Shown: positions 10,760 to 21,639 of the stretch, piece by piece
Position numbering within the stretch: position 1 is the first letter of the stretch
How the letters are laid out: each line of letters opens with the position of its first letter
NCBI GenBank assembly: GCA_020284085.1
Contig: JACEVL010000084.1
Span: 941,059-1,005,058, forward strand
DNA length: 64,000 nucleotides
Direction of reading: 5' to 3'
Source of the DNA: Aporrectodea caliginosa
Taxonomy: Eukaryota; Annelida; Clitellata; Crassiclitellata; Lumbricidae
Notes under the pieces: generated by a model
Databases searched by the model: none
Seen by the model: only the letters and a program-made list of their open reading frames with translations
What the model was told of the DNA's origin: nothing
Position numbers and translations under genes: made by a program

Positions 10760-11020
10760 TTAAAACGGAAGCTGGATCAATTAAAATAATTGTTGGCCTA
10801 AATGGAAGTTGGATTGAGAAACTAATTCTTTGTTTAAATAGAAGTGAGATTGACGAAAATAATTCTTGCCGAAAGAGAAGTTAGATTGATGAAATAATTC
10901 TTGGTTAAATAGAAGTTGGATTGATGACAATAATTCTTGCTTAAACAGAAGTTTGATTGATGGAACAAATTTCTCGTAAACGGAAGCTGGAATGATGACA
11001 ATTTTCATGGACATTGGTAG
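10760..11020. repeat. Degenerate ~42-bp tandem repeat
   Basis: About six units of a pattern like aatagaagttggattgatga followed by an aataattcttg-type segment. The same repeat occurs on the opposite strand at 31720-32020. Confidence 0.7.
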
Positions 11021-11279
11021 ACTGCTTAGGCTACTTTCCAGCGTCAAGGAGGCCTATGGCATTGAAGACATTAAAATAGTTTACCAACCTAAACTACGGA
11101 TAACCGTTTAGCGTTGATAATGTCTATTGGTACCATAACGTCGATTATTTTAGTCCCGTGGTAGCCTAACGATATTAAAGGCCGCATTAGCAGCCGGACA
11201 ATGCGTAGCGTGTCTGAGGCTTCGACGCTGCTAGTCTCTTGTCTCCTTCGTAACTGAACTTGGAACAACACTCTCTGGA

Positions 11280-11340
11280 CAACCCTCTGACTTAACGCAG
11301 CGCTTGCGAATAAGCTGATTTCCTGCGCTTAGCTAGCTTT
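11280..11340 (+). mobile_element. SINE family 3 fragment inside the hAT element
   Basis: The segment ggacaaccctctgacttaac then gcagcgcttgcgaataagct matches copies at 19385-19500, 61240-61355 and (reversed) 55966-56040. Confidence 0.5.
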
Positions 11341-11571
11341 CCAGTAGTATAGGTCTACATTAAAAATTAAGGGGAGGTGATTGGTCACCACCACTTTCTG
11401 GGGCAAAGTTACGCCCTTGCTCCCGACAGCGCGGACACTGAATCGGAGTTTCACGCCGAAGCGCATGAGCAATTGCGAGTGAAGGACTTGCCCAGGGTCC
11501 CTACGTGGCGGCTTGAGGTGGATTCAAAATTTCAAACCCGCAACCCTCCGGCTGCAAGGCACCGAACATAG

Positions 11572-11878
11572 GCCTACCCCTACACCATCACCCAACCAAA
11601 TCTCGCTTACAATCGACGTCGTTTCTTTTTCTTTCTAATTTTCATTACATTGATTAAATAATTGATTCATTCATCAATTCTTTCTCTTCTCATTCGTTCG
11701 TTCATTGGTTCGTTCTTATATTCATACGATCGCTTTATTCATTCATCCATCTTGTCCTCGTTTCTTCTTTCTCTCTTGTCCAATTGTTCGTTCGTTCGAA
11801 TGGAAATTCCGAGTCTGGATTAAAGAGGGTTCACGTTGCAGCTACTGATAATATACCATGACTACAATTAGGCTTGCT
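11572..11878. other. No gene seen; ATTC/GTTC-rich
   Basis: Imperfect TTCATTCA and TTCGTTCG tetranucleotide stretches in AT-rich sequence. Nothing coding is seen. Confidence 0.5.
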
Positions 11879-12113
<235 letters not shown>

Positions 12114-12771
12114 ATACTAGTAATACTGTGTACCACCAGTCTTGCTGTTGTCAATAGGATTATATACTCGTTCTTTTCAAGGCCAAAACCCCGCAGAATC
12201 GTTTAAAGGACGCAGAATATTTATCTCGTAACCAATACTACGCTGAAGGTCGATCATCCCTGTCGCCATCACCATCATCGTTATTTAATATATTATTACA
12301 GTGACTACACCAATAATTGATCAAATATTCTATAAAATATATAACAATGTTTACATGTCTTAGACTGCATTTCCGGTATCAATGATAATATTGTTGATGA
12401 CGCTCAAATTGCCATGGTGATTTTTGTAGCGCCTTCGCTTCTATGCTGTCTTGATGCTTCCCTTTCGAGTGAGTTTTTTCGTGTGATAGCGTTGCTTTCT
12501 CTAGAGATCTTCGATAATTTCGGAAAATATTCAGACAATTCCGAGATATTGTTCCATAGTTTTCTTTTATCATTAGTTAATAGTTATAAGCCGTTAGTAT
12601 AGTTGCATTTCGTCGTTTAGATAAGTTCCTCGTTGGATTTTATCCTCTTTTAAGACTAGCCTTCGTGGCTGATTTCTCGGACTTCATCGAACTGTTGCTT
12701 CGTCCCGGATTAACGTCGAGGCGTCAGTTGGTAATTATATCTCGGACTTTCTGACTGTTGCTTAGTCAACG

Positions 12772-13659
12772 ATGTTTCTTCGCCGTTTGTTCCGGCGATC
12801 GACCCGGCGAATCGTTCCTGGAGTTGAGGAGGAGAGCGGAGGTGAAGGCCGTTCTGGGGAGGAGGCAGCTACGTCGGCTGCTCCTCGTGTCACGGAGGTG
12901 ACTGGTTCAGAAGAAGGAGGAGGAAGACACAGACGGAGAGGGAGATGCTGTGGCCTGTTCCGGAAGAGGTCGCGTCAGGTGGTCCTAACAGCCGACCGTC
13001 CTCCCCTTGATGAGCAGAAGGCTCTGCACACGGCTGCCGTTGTGACCGACCGAATGCCGAAAGACCCCGACAACCTCACACCCATTTTACGATATTCCCT
13101 GAAAGAGTCCTTGGCATGCCTCGACCTTAGCCGACTCGTAGACGACAAACGCCGCCGAGACTTGCTTTCATCTGCAGCTGAGGGCGAAGAGGTGACAGAC
13201 GCGGATCGATCAACCACGGATCCATTGGAGTCGGAACTGACCGAGGAAGAAGGACCTGAGGAGCAGGCAGTGCCAGAGACGAAGACTTCGGCCGTCAGAG
13301 AGGAGACAACGATCCACCTGAAGCGGTCGCCAACATCACGAAACATTGCGATCGAGAAGGATAAGAATCCGAAAGGGGAATGGGACGAGGCCAGGTGGAT
13401 GTTTAAACTGGAACAGCTGGAAGAAGAAGACGAACCGATGAGAGCGCCATCTCCTCGCATTGCGTGGGCAGAAGTCGACGACATCTGCTTCATTCCGCCC
13501 AGGGAGAAAAAAATCAGCCAAGCAGTCCCACCACCACCACCACCGACACCAGAACCAGACACCCCGGAACCACAGACACCAGAATCACAGGCCGAAGAAA
13601 TCGACGAAATTGTTTCAAGTTGCTGCTGGTTTGCATTTAGAAGGACACGTCACCGCTAG
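12772..13659 (+). CDS. Unrecognised intronless gene A (295 aa), MFLRRLFRR-type protein
   Basis: I do not recognise this family. A single open exon of 295 residues runs from ATG 12772 to TAG 13657-13659. The start is chosen because copy B begins with the same MFLR-LFRR at its own ATG. Features: a basic N-terminus (1-18, ending RIVPGV); a CCGLFRKR-like basic patch near residue 60; a conserved block at 96-131 with PILRYSLKESLACLDLSRLV; a Ser/Thr-Pro block KRSPTSRNI at 184-192; an acidic/aromatic block at 203-237 beginning EWDEARWMFKLEQLE; a proline-rich linker about 253-275; and a C-terminal SSCCWFAFRRTRHR. There is no signal peptide or transmembrane helix, so it is probably intracellular; the terminal Cys pair beside basic residues could be acylated (inference). 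It is followed by a 52-bp minisatellite absent from copy B. Confidence 0.75.
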   Translation: MFLRRLFRRSTRRIVPGVEEESGGEGRSGEEAATSAAPRVTEVTGSEEGGGRHRRRGRCCGLFRKRSRQVVLTADRPPLDEQKALHTAAVVTDRMPKDPDNLTPILRYSLKESLACLDLSRLVDDKRRRDLLSSAAEGEEVTDADRSTTDPLESELTEEEGPEEQAVPETKTSAVREETTIHLKRSPTSRNIAIEKDKNPKGEWDEARWMFKLEQLEEEDEPMRAPSPRIAWAEVDDICFIPPREKKISQAVPPPPPPTPEPDTPEPQTPESQAEEIDEIVSSCCWFAFRRTRHR

Positions 13660-13715
13660 GCATCCTTCTTCTCCTCCACCACCACTGACGACGTCGATTA
13701 AAGCACACTGGTGAT

Positions 13716-15080
13716 GGCTACGAGTGGGAGGCTGATCTACTGAAGGACCCTGAGGTTGGCTACGAGTGGGAGGCTGATCTAATGAAGGACCCTGCAGTTG
13801 GCTACGAGTGAGCGGCTGATGCGGCTACGTGTATTGATGGACCCTGGTGTTGGCTACGAATGGGAGACTGATGCGGGTACGTCTATTGAAGGACCCTGGT
13901 GTTGGCTACGAATGGGAGGCTGATGCGGCTACGTGTATTGAAGGACCCTGGTGTTGGCTACGAATGGGAGGCTGATGCGGGTACGTCAATTGAAGGACCC
14001 TGGTGTTGGCTACGAATGGGAGGCTGATGCGGCTACGTCTATTGAAGGACCCTGGTGTTGGCTACGAATGGGAGGCTGATGCGGGTACGTCTATTGAAGG
14101 ACCCTGGTGTTGGCTACGAATGGGAGGCTGATGCGGCTACGTGTATTGAAGGACCCTGGTGTTGGCTACGAATGGGAGGCTGATGCGGCTACGTGTATTG
14201 AAGGACCCTGGTGTTGGCTACGAATGGGAGGCTGATGCGGGTACGTCTATTGAAGGACCCTGGTGTTGGCTACGAATGGGAGGCTGATGCGGCTACGTGT
14301 ATTGAAGGACCCTGGTGTTGGCTACGAATGGGAGGCTGATGCGGGTACGTCTATTGAAGGACCCTGGTGTTGGCTACGAATGGGAGGCTGATGCGGGTAC
14401 GTCTATTGAAGGACTCTGGTGTTGGCTACGAATGGGAGGCTGATGCGGCTGCGTGTATTGAAGGACCCTGGTGTTGGCTACGAATGGGAGGCTGATGCGG
14501 CTACGTGTATTGAAGGACCCTGGTGTTGGCTACGAATGGGAGGCTGATGCGGCTACGTGTATTGAAGGACCCTGGTGTTGGCTACGAATGGGAGGCTGAT
14601 GCGGCTACGTCTATTGAAGGACCCTGGTGTTGGCTACGAATGGGAGGCTGATGCGGGTACGTCTATTGAAGGACCCTGGTGTTGGCTACGAATGGGAGGC
14701 TGATGCGGGTACGTGTATTGAAGGACCCTGGTGTTGGCTACGAATGGGAGGCTGATGCGGGTACGTCTATTGAAGGACCCTGGTGTTGGCTACGAATGGG
14801 AGGCTACGTCTATTGAAGGACCCTGGTGTTGGCTACGAATGGGAGGCTGATGCGGCTACGTGTATTGAAGGACCCTGGTGTTGGCTACGAATGGGAGGCT
14901 GATGCGGCTACGTGTATTGAAGGACCCTGGTGTTGGCTACGAATGGGAGGCTGATGCGGGTACGTCTATTGAAGGACCCTGGTGTTGGCTACGAATGGGA
15001 GGCTGATGCGGGTACGTCTATTGAAGGACCCTGGTGTTGGCTGCGAATGGGAGGCTGATGCGGGTACGTCTTTTGAAGGA
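13716..15080. repeat. 52-bp minisatellite, about 26 units
   Basis: The unit begins ggctacgaatgggaggctga and ends gaaggaccctggtgtt. Two main variants alternate irregularly, one with gcggctacgtgtatt and one with gcgggtacgtctatt, plus recombinant forms. One unit near 14802 has lost about 13 bp. Since 52 is not a multiple of three, the array is not a coding repeat. The first units are shorter and more diverged. It starts about 60 bp after the stop codon of gene A and has no counterpart in copy B. Confidence 0.95.
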
Positions 15081-16540
15081 ATAACACCAGAACGATACTA
15101 CACGACAAAAGCAGGACGATGAAAGTGTAAACCTAAGGAACACTCGATGCTAACCAAAACGATGGAACTATGTAACACGAAGAAACACTCTGCTTTCACC
15201 AAAACGATGAAACTGTAACACGTTGAAACACTCGGCGTCAACTAGAACGATGAACTATAGCACGATAAAACTACTGAAACTCTCCGATTTGCAAAAGAAA
15301 GAAGAATAGAATAGAAACCCTACAGGTGTAAAAACGAAAATAGACGAAGGGAAACTTACTTTAAAAATAGGCAACTGTACCTTGGATGAAAACGATTCAG
15401 CCAAAACTCAAATCACACTGAATTGAGATGAATTGAATTTTAACAAAGACTCGCGACCTGACCTTATCAGCAGCAAAATTACGAATCAACTCAAACCAGA
15501 ACACAACTTAACCAGAACAATTACTCCGTGCAAAGTGACTCTGCTTCGTAGGAAATCTCGGCTAAAAATAAACTGTGATCCGCTTAAACAGAACAGGACG
15601 ATGAAAATGAACTGTCATCTGTGAATCGAAGTGTTGCAATCTGCTACAAAGAACTGACATATAGGGCGACAGACGAATGGTAAGAAGCGCTTTAATGATC
15701 ATCATACCTTAAGTTACCTTGACCTACCTTACATTTTAATAATCATCATACCTTAAGTTACCTTGACCTACCTCGCATTGCTTCACTGGCCTTGCCTTTA
15801 CCATAGCCTACCTTACGCTACTTAATCCTTGTATCACTCTACCTTACCTCAATTTATCTCAGACTTAGTTTTAAATTACTTAAACTTACTTTACTCTACC
15901 CTATAGCACCTTAACGTGCCTTACTTGAACTTGGGAAATCTTAGGAGTTGAATGTCTCGGTCCCATCCATTCCTGGTCATAGATTTCTTCGCTCTGCTGC
16001 ACAGGGTGGCAGCTGGTTGTTCCCCGGACCAGAACATCCACAGTGCAGCAAAGAAGCTTCGTTGACCCAACTTTCTGGAACAGATTGCCTATTATAGCAT
16101 CCTACGACATGAGTTCCCTCGTCTTCCTTTACCTCTATTCGCTTTTAATCCATTTAGTTCTATCGTCATTTCCAGTCCTTAGGTCGTCTCTGATTAATCT
16201 TTCTTGAAGAGGCGCTATATAAATACTTCATTGCAGTCATAATAATTATTATAACAGTGCTTGTCCTGCATTACTGTAGTTCGATCGACCTTCTGACGCG
16301 TCGCTGAGTGAGGAAGAGGAGGGTTCGCCCGATCGAACGAACCGTTGTCCACTGAGACACTGAATCGCTTCCTACTGATCATCGAGAGATTCATGAAAAA
16401 CACATGACGAAAGGTAAGAAACGTTTATTAAATTCCTTGACTTACTGTACAAGACTTAACACTACATCAACATATCTTGCTTTGCTTTATATTACTTGGT
16501 CTTAGCTCACTTTAGCTTTTTAAGACAATAATTTATTCTG
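15081..16540. other. Downstream region of gene A, no ORF; splice-donor-like sites
   Basis: A-rich sequence with loosely repeated aaaacgatgaaact-type segments (15100-15260) is followed by CTTACCTT-rich tracts (15700-15900). Donor-like gtaagaagcg (about 15681) and gtaagaaacg (about 16413) recur at 21138, 39973 and 45611. At 16201-16230 a SINE/LINE tail (gaagaggcgctatataaata) occurs. It may be a spliced 3' UTR or non-coding transcript; no protein-coding signal is seen. Confidence 0.4.
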
Positions 16541-16659
16541 GAGAATTCAAATCTACTGGTAACTGAATAGTAACAAGTTTAATTCAGCACACATTTCAAC
16601 AATGAGAAGTAATCATATTGTTAAAAATTCATTTAAGCATTCTTTTGTAGGCTAGAGCG

Positions 16660-17700
16660 TCTAAGTTGCGCACACAAGAAGAGGAAGAAAGTGCAAATTT
16701 TAAGAAAATGAACAGACAATACGGATATTATTCAAAAGGGAAACATTACCCACACAAAACCAGTCAACCTGAAAAGCTGGTCGCGCTTAAGTAAGAAGAT
16801 GGCGAAAAAATCAAAAGACAAGCATTACCCATGAAGGTGGTAAACACTCCGAAAAAGCCATTCGAACCAGCGCTCTTATCTGGGAAGATGATGAAGAATA
16901 ACAGGATGGGTTGCTCTGAAAAGGGTAACTGTATGGACCTACCCATCCAGAAAACTCGAAGAGGCAAAGAGCAAAAGGAAGAAAGCAAAAAGCAAAAAGC
17001 AAAAGCATGAGGCGAAAAACAATAACATAAATCTTTTAAAAAAACGAGAAGCAACTGAGAGGCGCACCGCAACAGTCATAAAATTGAGATCGCACCTAAA
17101 AGCGACAGAAATGAAGCAAACGAAGAAATGCCGTGAAAGAAATGCCTTGAAAGTGGTAAAACGCGCCCACCATGAAAAGCATTCAATCGAAAAAAGCATT
17201 CAATCGAAAAACAGAACGCTGCTGCGGAGATGACAAAGAAAAATTGCCTCTAGCGAAATAAAATCTAGACTCAGCTAAAAAATAAAGTTAGACCACCTAC
17301 ACCAGCGAACATAACGAAGAAAACTTGAAGATACCATACCTTTAAAGGGTAGGCCCCTAGCCCTAACCAGCCTCCAAAGACAATTCTACCTGGCAATTGA
17401 ACGCCTTCTTGTTTTCGAAGATAATGACCAGAAAGACTTGCCGGTAATCGTACCCAGCGACAGAAATCCATTCTATACTCAAAGTACAAACTCCACTATA
17501 CAGTTTAGACAATGCAGACAGAGAATAAGATTTGCCCTAGAAAGCGTTACCCGATTCAACCTGGACATTCTAATCAACCCCAACCAAGGAGAATCAAGCA
17601 AAACAGGGAAACTTTACCCATCCCGAGAGCGATGAAAGTTGAGAAACGTTGTTGTTCCGAATGAAAAATCGCAATTAGACAATGAAAACCTATTCGCTGC
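16660..17700 (+). other. A-rich conserved block of the duplication
   Basis: It is well conserved with copy B (41790-43050). A purine-rich strand bears loosely repeated gaaaaagaaaagcaaaaag motifs. Open frames occur on both strands but neither is maintained consistently between copies, so I regard it as non-coding or an exon of a non-coding transcript. The short frame 17438-17635 is matched in copy B by 42702-42944 and shares the C-terminal GESSKTGKLYPSRER, the best hint of coding. Confidence 0.35.
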
Positions 17701-17889
17701 AGAGAAATAATCAACTTTGAGCCCAGCTCCAGAATAATATGGAAGAGAACCGACTGATCAGTTTATCTGTTGGCGCTGCTGAAGAGTAAACGAAAGCGAT
17801 TCCTACTTAAAGATGGAAGCTCTACACAAAGAGACAAACCCAACTGAAATATCGAAGTATGTAGCTACCTAACTATCTAATCTAATCTA

Positions 17890-18520
17890 ATAAGTTCTAA
17901 CAGACTGACTTCTATAGTGCCATTACCATAATGGCCAAGCAGCTGAGAATGTCAAGCCAATCGGCGGTTCTCAACTGAATCGTTTTGATAATAGTATTGC
18001 TCAATCATATAGTTTATGATTTGAAGTTGATAGAGGTCCATCTTATCAGTCTCTTTGCACTATGATATATCTGATCTATGATGTCGTGATCCTCTGTATA
18101 CGGGTGACTGCATGGTGCCTTTGTGATGATGGACTAACAGTGTTGTCATTGGTGGCGAAGGTGTAACGAGAAATAAGGCAATCAGGACATGTGAAAAGCA
18201 GTTTCGAAGTTAAACGTAAAATGTGTTTTCCTTCTCTATTATAGTTTCCAGTTGTCACGCTGCTGTGCTGTGACAGTTTTACAGCCATGTGTAGTATTCA
18301 TCGAGACGTCACAGTTACAGTGTTTCTTATCTTACTTTAATTTTAGGCCCACTCACACGTCAGCTTCAAATTCTGTGTCACCGTAACGTCGACATTCTGA
18401 ACGAATTCTCGTCAGGTGGTGATGATCTGTCATCTACGAGCCACATTCTGAAAACAGTCGGTTCATGCACCACAACTTCGGGAATTTTCCATCAGTCTTT
18501 GTTCTCAGGACACGCCGGGA
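17890..18520 (+). repeat. Recurrent exon-like block, copy A1
   Basis: This is one of four related blocks (A1; A2 about 21640-23150; B1 44110-44910; B2 46100-46860). Each has ttgatagaggcccatcttat, a tagtttccag-type acceptor, and in A1, B1 and B2 a second pyrimidine-rich acceptor ending ttttag before a CACTCAC-type start. A2, B1 and B2 end at the donor-like g|gtaggatatgatc. Confidence 0.6.
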
Positions 18521-18619
18521 AGATGGTAAACAGTCTGACAAACCATTCGAGCCAGCCATGAATGAAATCGCGTTTAACTGGGAAAATAAAGAATAAAAAG
18601 ATGGCTTTACCTAAAATGG

Positions 18620-18930
18620 GTAACTGTAAGGGCCTACCAAGCCAGAAAAATCGAAGTGACGAAGACCAAAAGCAAGCGGAAGAAACCAAAGAGCAACAAC
18701 AAGAGGCGAAAAGCAATCAAATAAATTTTAAAAAACGAGTAGCAACTCAGAGGCGCACCGCAAAAAAAAGATGGCACCTAAAGAAAAAATGGAAAATATG
18801 GAAAAAATGAAAAAGTTAAAAAAAGGAAAAAAAGAAAAATATGAAAAAAAGAAAAAAAAGAAAAAAAAATAAAAAATATGAAAAAAAAGAAAAAAAAGAA
18901 AAAAGAAAAAAATGAGATCGCACCTAAGGC
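18620..18930. repeat. GAAAAA-rich low-complexity tract
   Basis: An A-rich strand with (GAAAAAA)n, strongest at 18780-18920. The poly-Phe and poly-Lys frames are artefacts. Confidence 0.8.
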
Positions 18931-19384
18931 GACATAAATGAAGAAAACGAAGAAATGCCGTCGAAATGATAAACGCGCCCATTCCACATGGAAAGCATTC
19001 AGTCGAAAAGCAGAAAGCTAATGCAGAGATTACAAAGAAAATTGCCTCTGATGAAATAAAACTTAGACTCAGCTAAAAAGAAGACCACAAAAACCTGCCA
19101 AGGTAACGACGCAAGTGAATGCTATCGCCACAAACTAAGAAAGTCGAAGATAAAGGTAAGAATAATTGTTTCACTTGATGATACTCATTGAGCAACATAA
19201 CATATACATGATGGACCGACAGATGAAAAGGTCTAATCAAAGCGGGAAACTATTTTCCGTTATCATAAGACACAAGGCTTCAGACAGTAATGGTCTCTTA
19301 ATTCTGAGCAAAAGCTCTTTGCAGAATCATCATCTACTGGGACTATAGTCGAGATTCCCTCTGACCCTCTAGCAACCGAACTTG

Positions 19385-19500
19385 GACCGCCTTCTGACTA
19401 CCCTTTGGACAACCCCTCTGACTTGACGCAGCGCTCGTAAATAAGCTGGTGACCTACGCTTGGCTTTCGAATGGCGCTTTAGAAGTTTGTAGTGTAAGAT
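19385..19500 (+). mobile_element. SINE family 3 copy
   Basis: The segments ggacaacccctctgacttga, gcagcgctcgtaaataagct and ggcgctttagaagtttg, followed by attacgat, match the 61240-61355 copy. The 3' end carries short ATTACG-type repeats rather than poly(A). Confidence 0.55.
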
Positions 19501-19851
19501 TACGATCAGTAATTGGTCAGAGTTATATACATATGGCGCACACTGTAGGCGCACACACTTAATTAGGCGTCAATTTGCAGGTGCAAAGGATCCAGCCTCT
19601 CATTCAGGGCCCAACCACTACTAATTACGACCGCTATTCGTTACAAGACTACCTCATTCCAAGAGTGAAATTTCGAAACAGGAATCTTAAAACCAAGGAA
19701 AATAGTGCAAGGTCTAATACATAGTACACCAGCTTAGGCAAATAATCTAGACAAGATTATGCAACAATTTGTGAAAGGCTAGTCTCACATCATCAAACAC
19801 TTTAGCTCAAGCACCAAGTAACTAAGATTACAAAAGGCAACCGTCGCCCAT

Positions 19852-20121
19852 TCAGATAACTAAATTATTTATGACCACAGGTACGTTGTCGATAGTCAGG
19901 CCATACAGTGCATGGCCTCCACACGCAGACGGCCTTTCCTTTGAAGAAGGCCGTTTCAACTTCACTGTCAGCCGGTGGTACCCGTCGAATCGTCCCATCG
20001 ATCGTGACCAGGTCTTCGCTGTACCTGTGAGAGCTTCGAGTGGCACTAGGTCTCTTCGGACAAAGACAGTGGAACAACCGGTGTCCCGCAGAGTGACCAC
20101 CTTTCCGTTGTCCGACCACAC
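19852..20121 (-). pseudogene. LTR-retrotransposon aspartic protease remnant
   Basis: On the minus strand, VVTLRDTGCSTVFVRRDLVP reads as a retropepsin active site: Asp-Thr-Gly (codons about 20080-20088) in a hydrophobic beta context. Further downstream are IDNVPVVI-like residues, as in gypsy-type retroelement proteases. The frame ends without an attached reverse transcriptase, and the flanking gag frame is broken, so this is a decayed fragment. It is absent from copy B. Confidence 0.65.
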
Positions 20122-20139
20122 TGTCCGCCGTTGGCATCG

Positions 20140-20720
20140 ACGCTGCAGAATCTGTGTCTACTCAATCGTCCACAATCCACGGAGACAATGGCGATGAAGC
20201 AGACCGCTTCATATTTCGACAGCAACTCTCGTCAACATCACCGTTCTGCTCCAGTGACGTCGAAGTGCTCGTTTGGCTGTTTCGCTTCCTCCACGCCTTC
20301 TGGTTCCTCTGTTGCAAAAATCCAAGACCATTGCACTCCACACTCGCCATGCACCTGTAGTTTCCATGCGCATTCGCGCGCCATGTGCTTCGCTCTGTTG
20401 TAGATGATGGAATGCCTGACTGTTTCGTTCATCTGGCTACCTCATTTCCGGTCAGTTCTTTTCGCCGATCCCTCCTCCTGCGACAAGCCTTCAGTATCAC
20501 CATCCGGTCTCGGACGATGCGCTTCCGTGTAGCGCTCAGCGGTTTCGGTCACTCACCCCGACAGCGAAGCCGCTTATTGAGAAACACCGTCAAATCCATT
20601 GAGCTGGTGTTGATATTATTGATCTCGAACGAACAGCATCATCAAGTCTTCGAAAGTGTCCTATTTTCATCTACGTTGATCCATCGTAGCAAAGAAGAAT
20701 CCAAATGGGAAAGAAACTGA
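20140..20720 (-). pseudogene. LTR-retrotransposon gag remnant (copy A)
   Basis: The minus-strand frames carry a degenerate gag zinc-knuckle region near 20362-20410, with the His and last Cys of CX2CX4HX4C present and the first cysteines lost. It lies immediately upstream, in gag-pro order, of the protease remnant. It is similar to 43200-43720. Stops and frameshifts interrupt it. Confidence 0.55.
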
Positions 20721-20879
20721 AACGGAGGCTCAGGAATCTGTCGGTGCTACTCAAGAGCAAGATTCTTGAAATTTACGTCCGGCAACCTGTCAAAGAGGCG
20801 TTAGACTACGACCGCCCTCAAGCAAGCACTGCTTCAAATTCCCGGATTTCTCTGATGCGCAGTTGACTTTTAATACGCG

Positions 20880-21137
20880 AACTTATTACCTAACAGATGT
20901 CGGTAAACAGACAAGCAGAACAATTACCTGATGCCACAGTTGTCGGTAAACAGACAGACGGAACCATAACCTGACGCTGCAACCTTAGGTAACAGACATA
21001 GCTGAATCGCCGTACTACCCTGCAGGCATCTCTGAAACGAGTCTCCAGCGCCGTAATGCCTGTCACATGCACATGCTCAAGTAAAATGCGTCTGCAGAAA
21101 AGAAGAGTCGCGTCCTGAAAAAGGTTACAGGGATGAG
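20880..21137 (+). other. Exon-like segment ending at gag|gtaagaagcg
   Basis: Shared with copy B (45290-45610). It ends gttacagggatgag|gtaagaagcg, a strong donor consensus, in both copies. Internally it holds a short direct repeat (gatgtcggtaaacagacaag and a gtcggtaaacagacagac copy). No ORF is conserved between copies. Confidence 0.35.
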
Positions 21138-21349
21138 GTAAGAAGCGTCTGATGATGTCATTTTCCTTTCAGCGCTTTACTTACCATACCTTACCTTACA
21201 TCATTTGATCTTTCTTTCCTTTATGCTACATTACCTATATTCTGATTTGTCTCATTTTAGCTTATCTTATCTTACCATAATTTCGCGTTAATTAGCCTTA
21301 CCTGGACATGCGTCACTTTGCCTATCTGAACTAACCTTGCCTTTTGACT

Positions 21350-21615
21350 GGATAGATGGATGGGTGAGTGCATGGACGGACGGATGGCTGGATGGATGAA
21401 TGGATGGATAATTGAATAAATGGATAGATTAAAGAACGGATGGTTGGATGGATGGATGAATGGATGGATAATTGAATAAATGGATAGATTAAAGAACGGA
21501 TGGTTGGATGGATGGATGAATGGATGGATAATTGAATAAATGGATAGATTAAAGAACGGATGGATGAATCGTTGGATGATTGGTTGGATGGACGGATGGA
21601 TGGATGGATCGAGAG
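21350..21615. repeat. GGAT-rich tandem repeat with 60-bp higher-order unit
   Basis: Three near-identical 60-bp units (taattgaataaatggataga, then gaacggatggttgg...) lie within a GGAT/GAAT array. Copy B (45825-46060) has one such unit and otherwise different GGAT lengths. Confidence 0.9.
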
Positions 21616-21639
21616 ATGGTAACATCCAATCCGATCTAA

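Larger units (their letters stand above)
10286..11419. mobile_element. Non-autonomous hAT element (1.13 kb)
   Basis: It is flanked by the exact 8-bp duplication ctcccgac (10278-10285 and 11420-11427). The inverted termini are cataggcgtaacttt and aaagttacgcccttg, followed inward by several GTCACCACCACTTT copies at both ends (10335-10370 and 11380-11398). No transposase ORF is seen. The interior carries a degenerate tandem repeat (10760-11020). Confidence 0.85.
10236..11570 (-). mobile_element. Family 1 SINE, reversed, split by a hAT element
   Basis: The 3' end (tatagcgccccttcaagatt, 10245-10285) and the remainder (11420-11570, with gtgaaggacttgcccagggt and a degenerate B box) form one reversed SINE copy interrupted at ctcccgac. 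They align in reverse with the intact copy at 7275-7452. Confidence 0.7.

Noticed and set aside
12975..13562. Minus-strand 195-codon ORF over gene A
   Set aside because: Antisense shadow of the conserved gene. The plus frame has a matched start, stop and conserved blocks in copy B.
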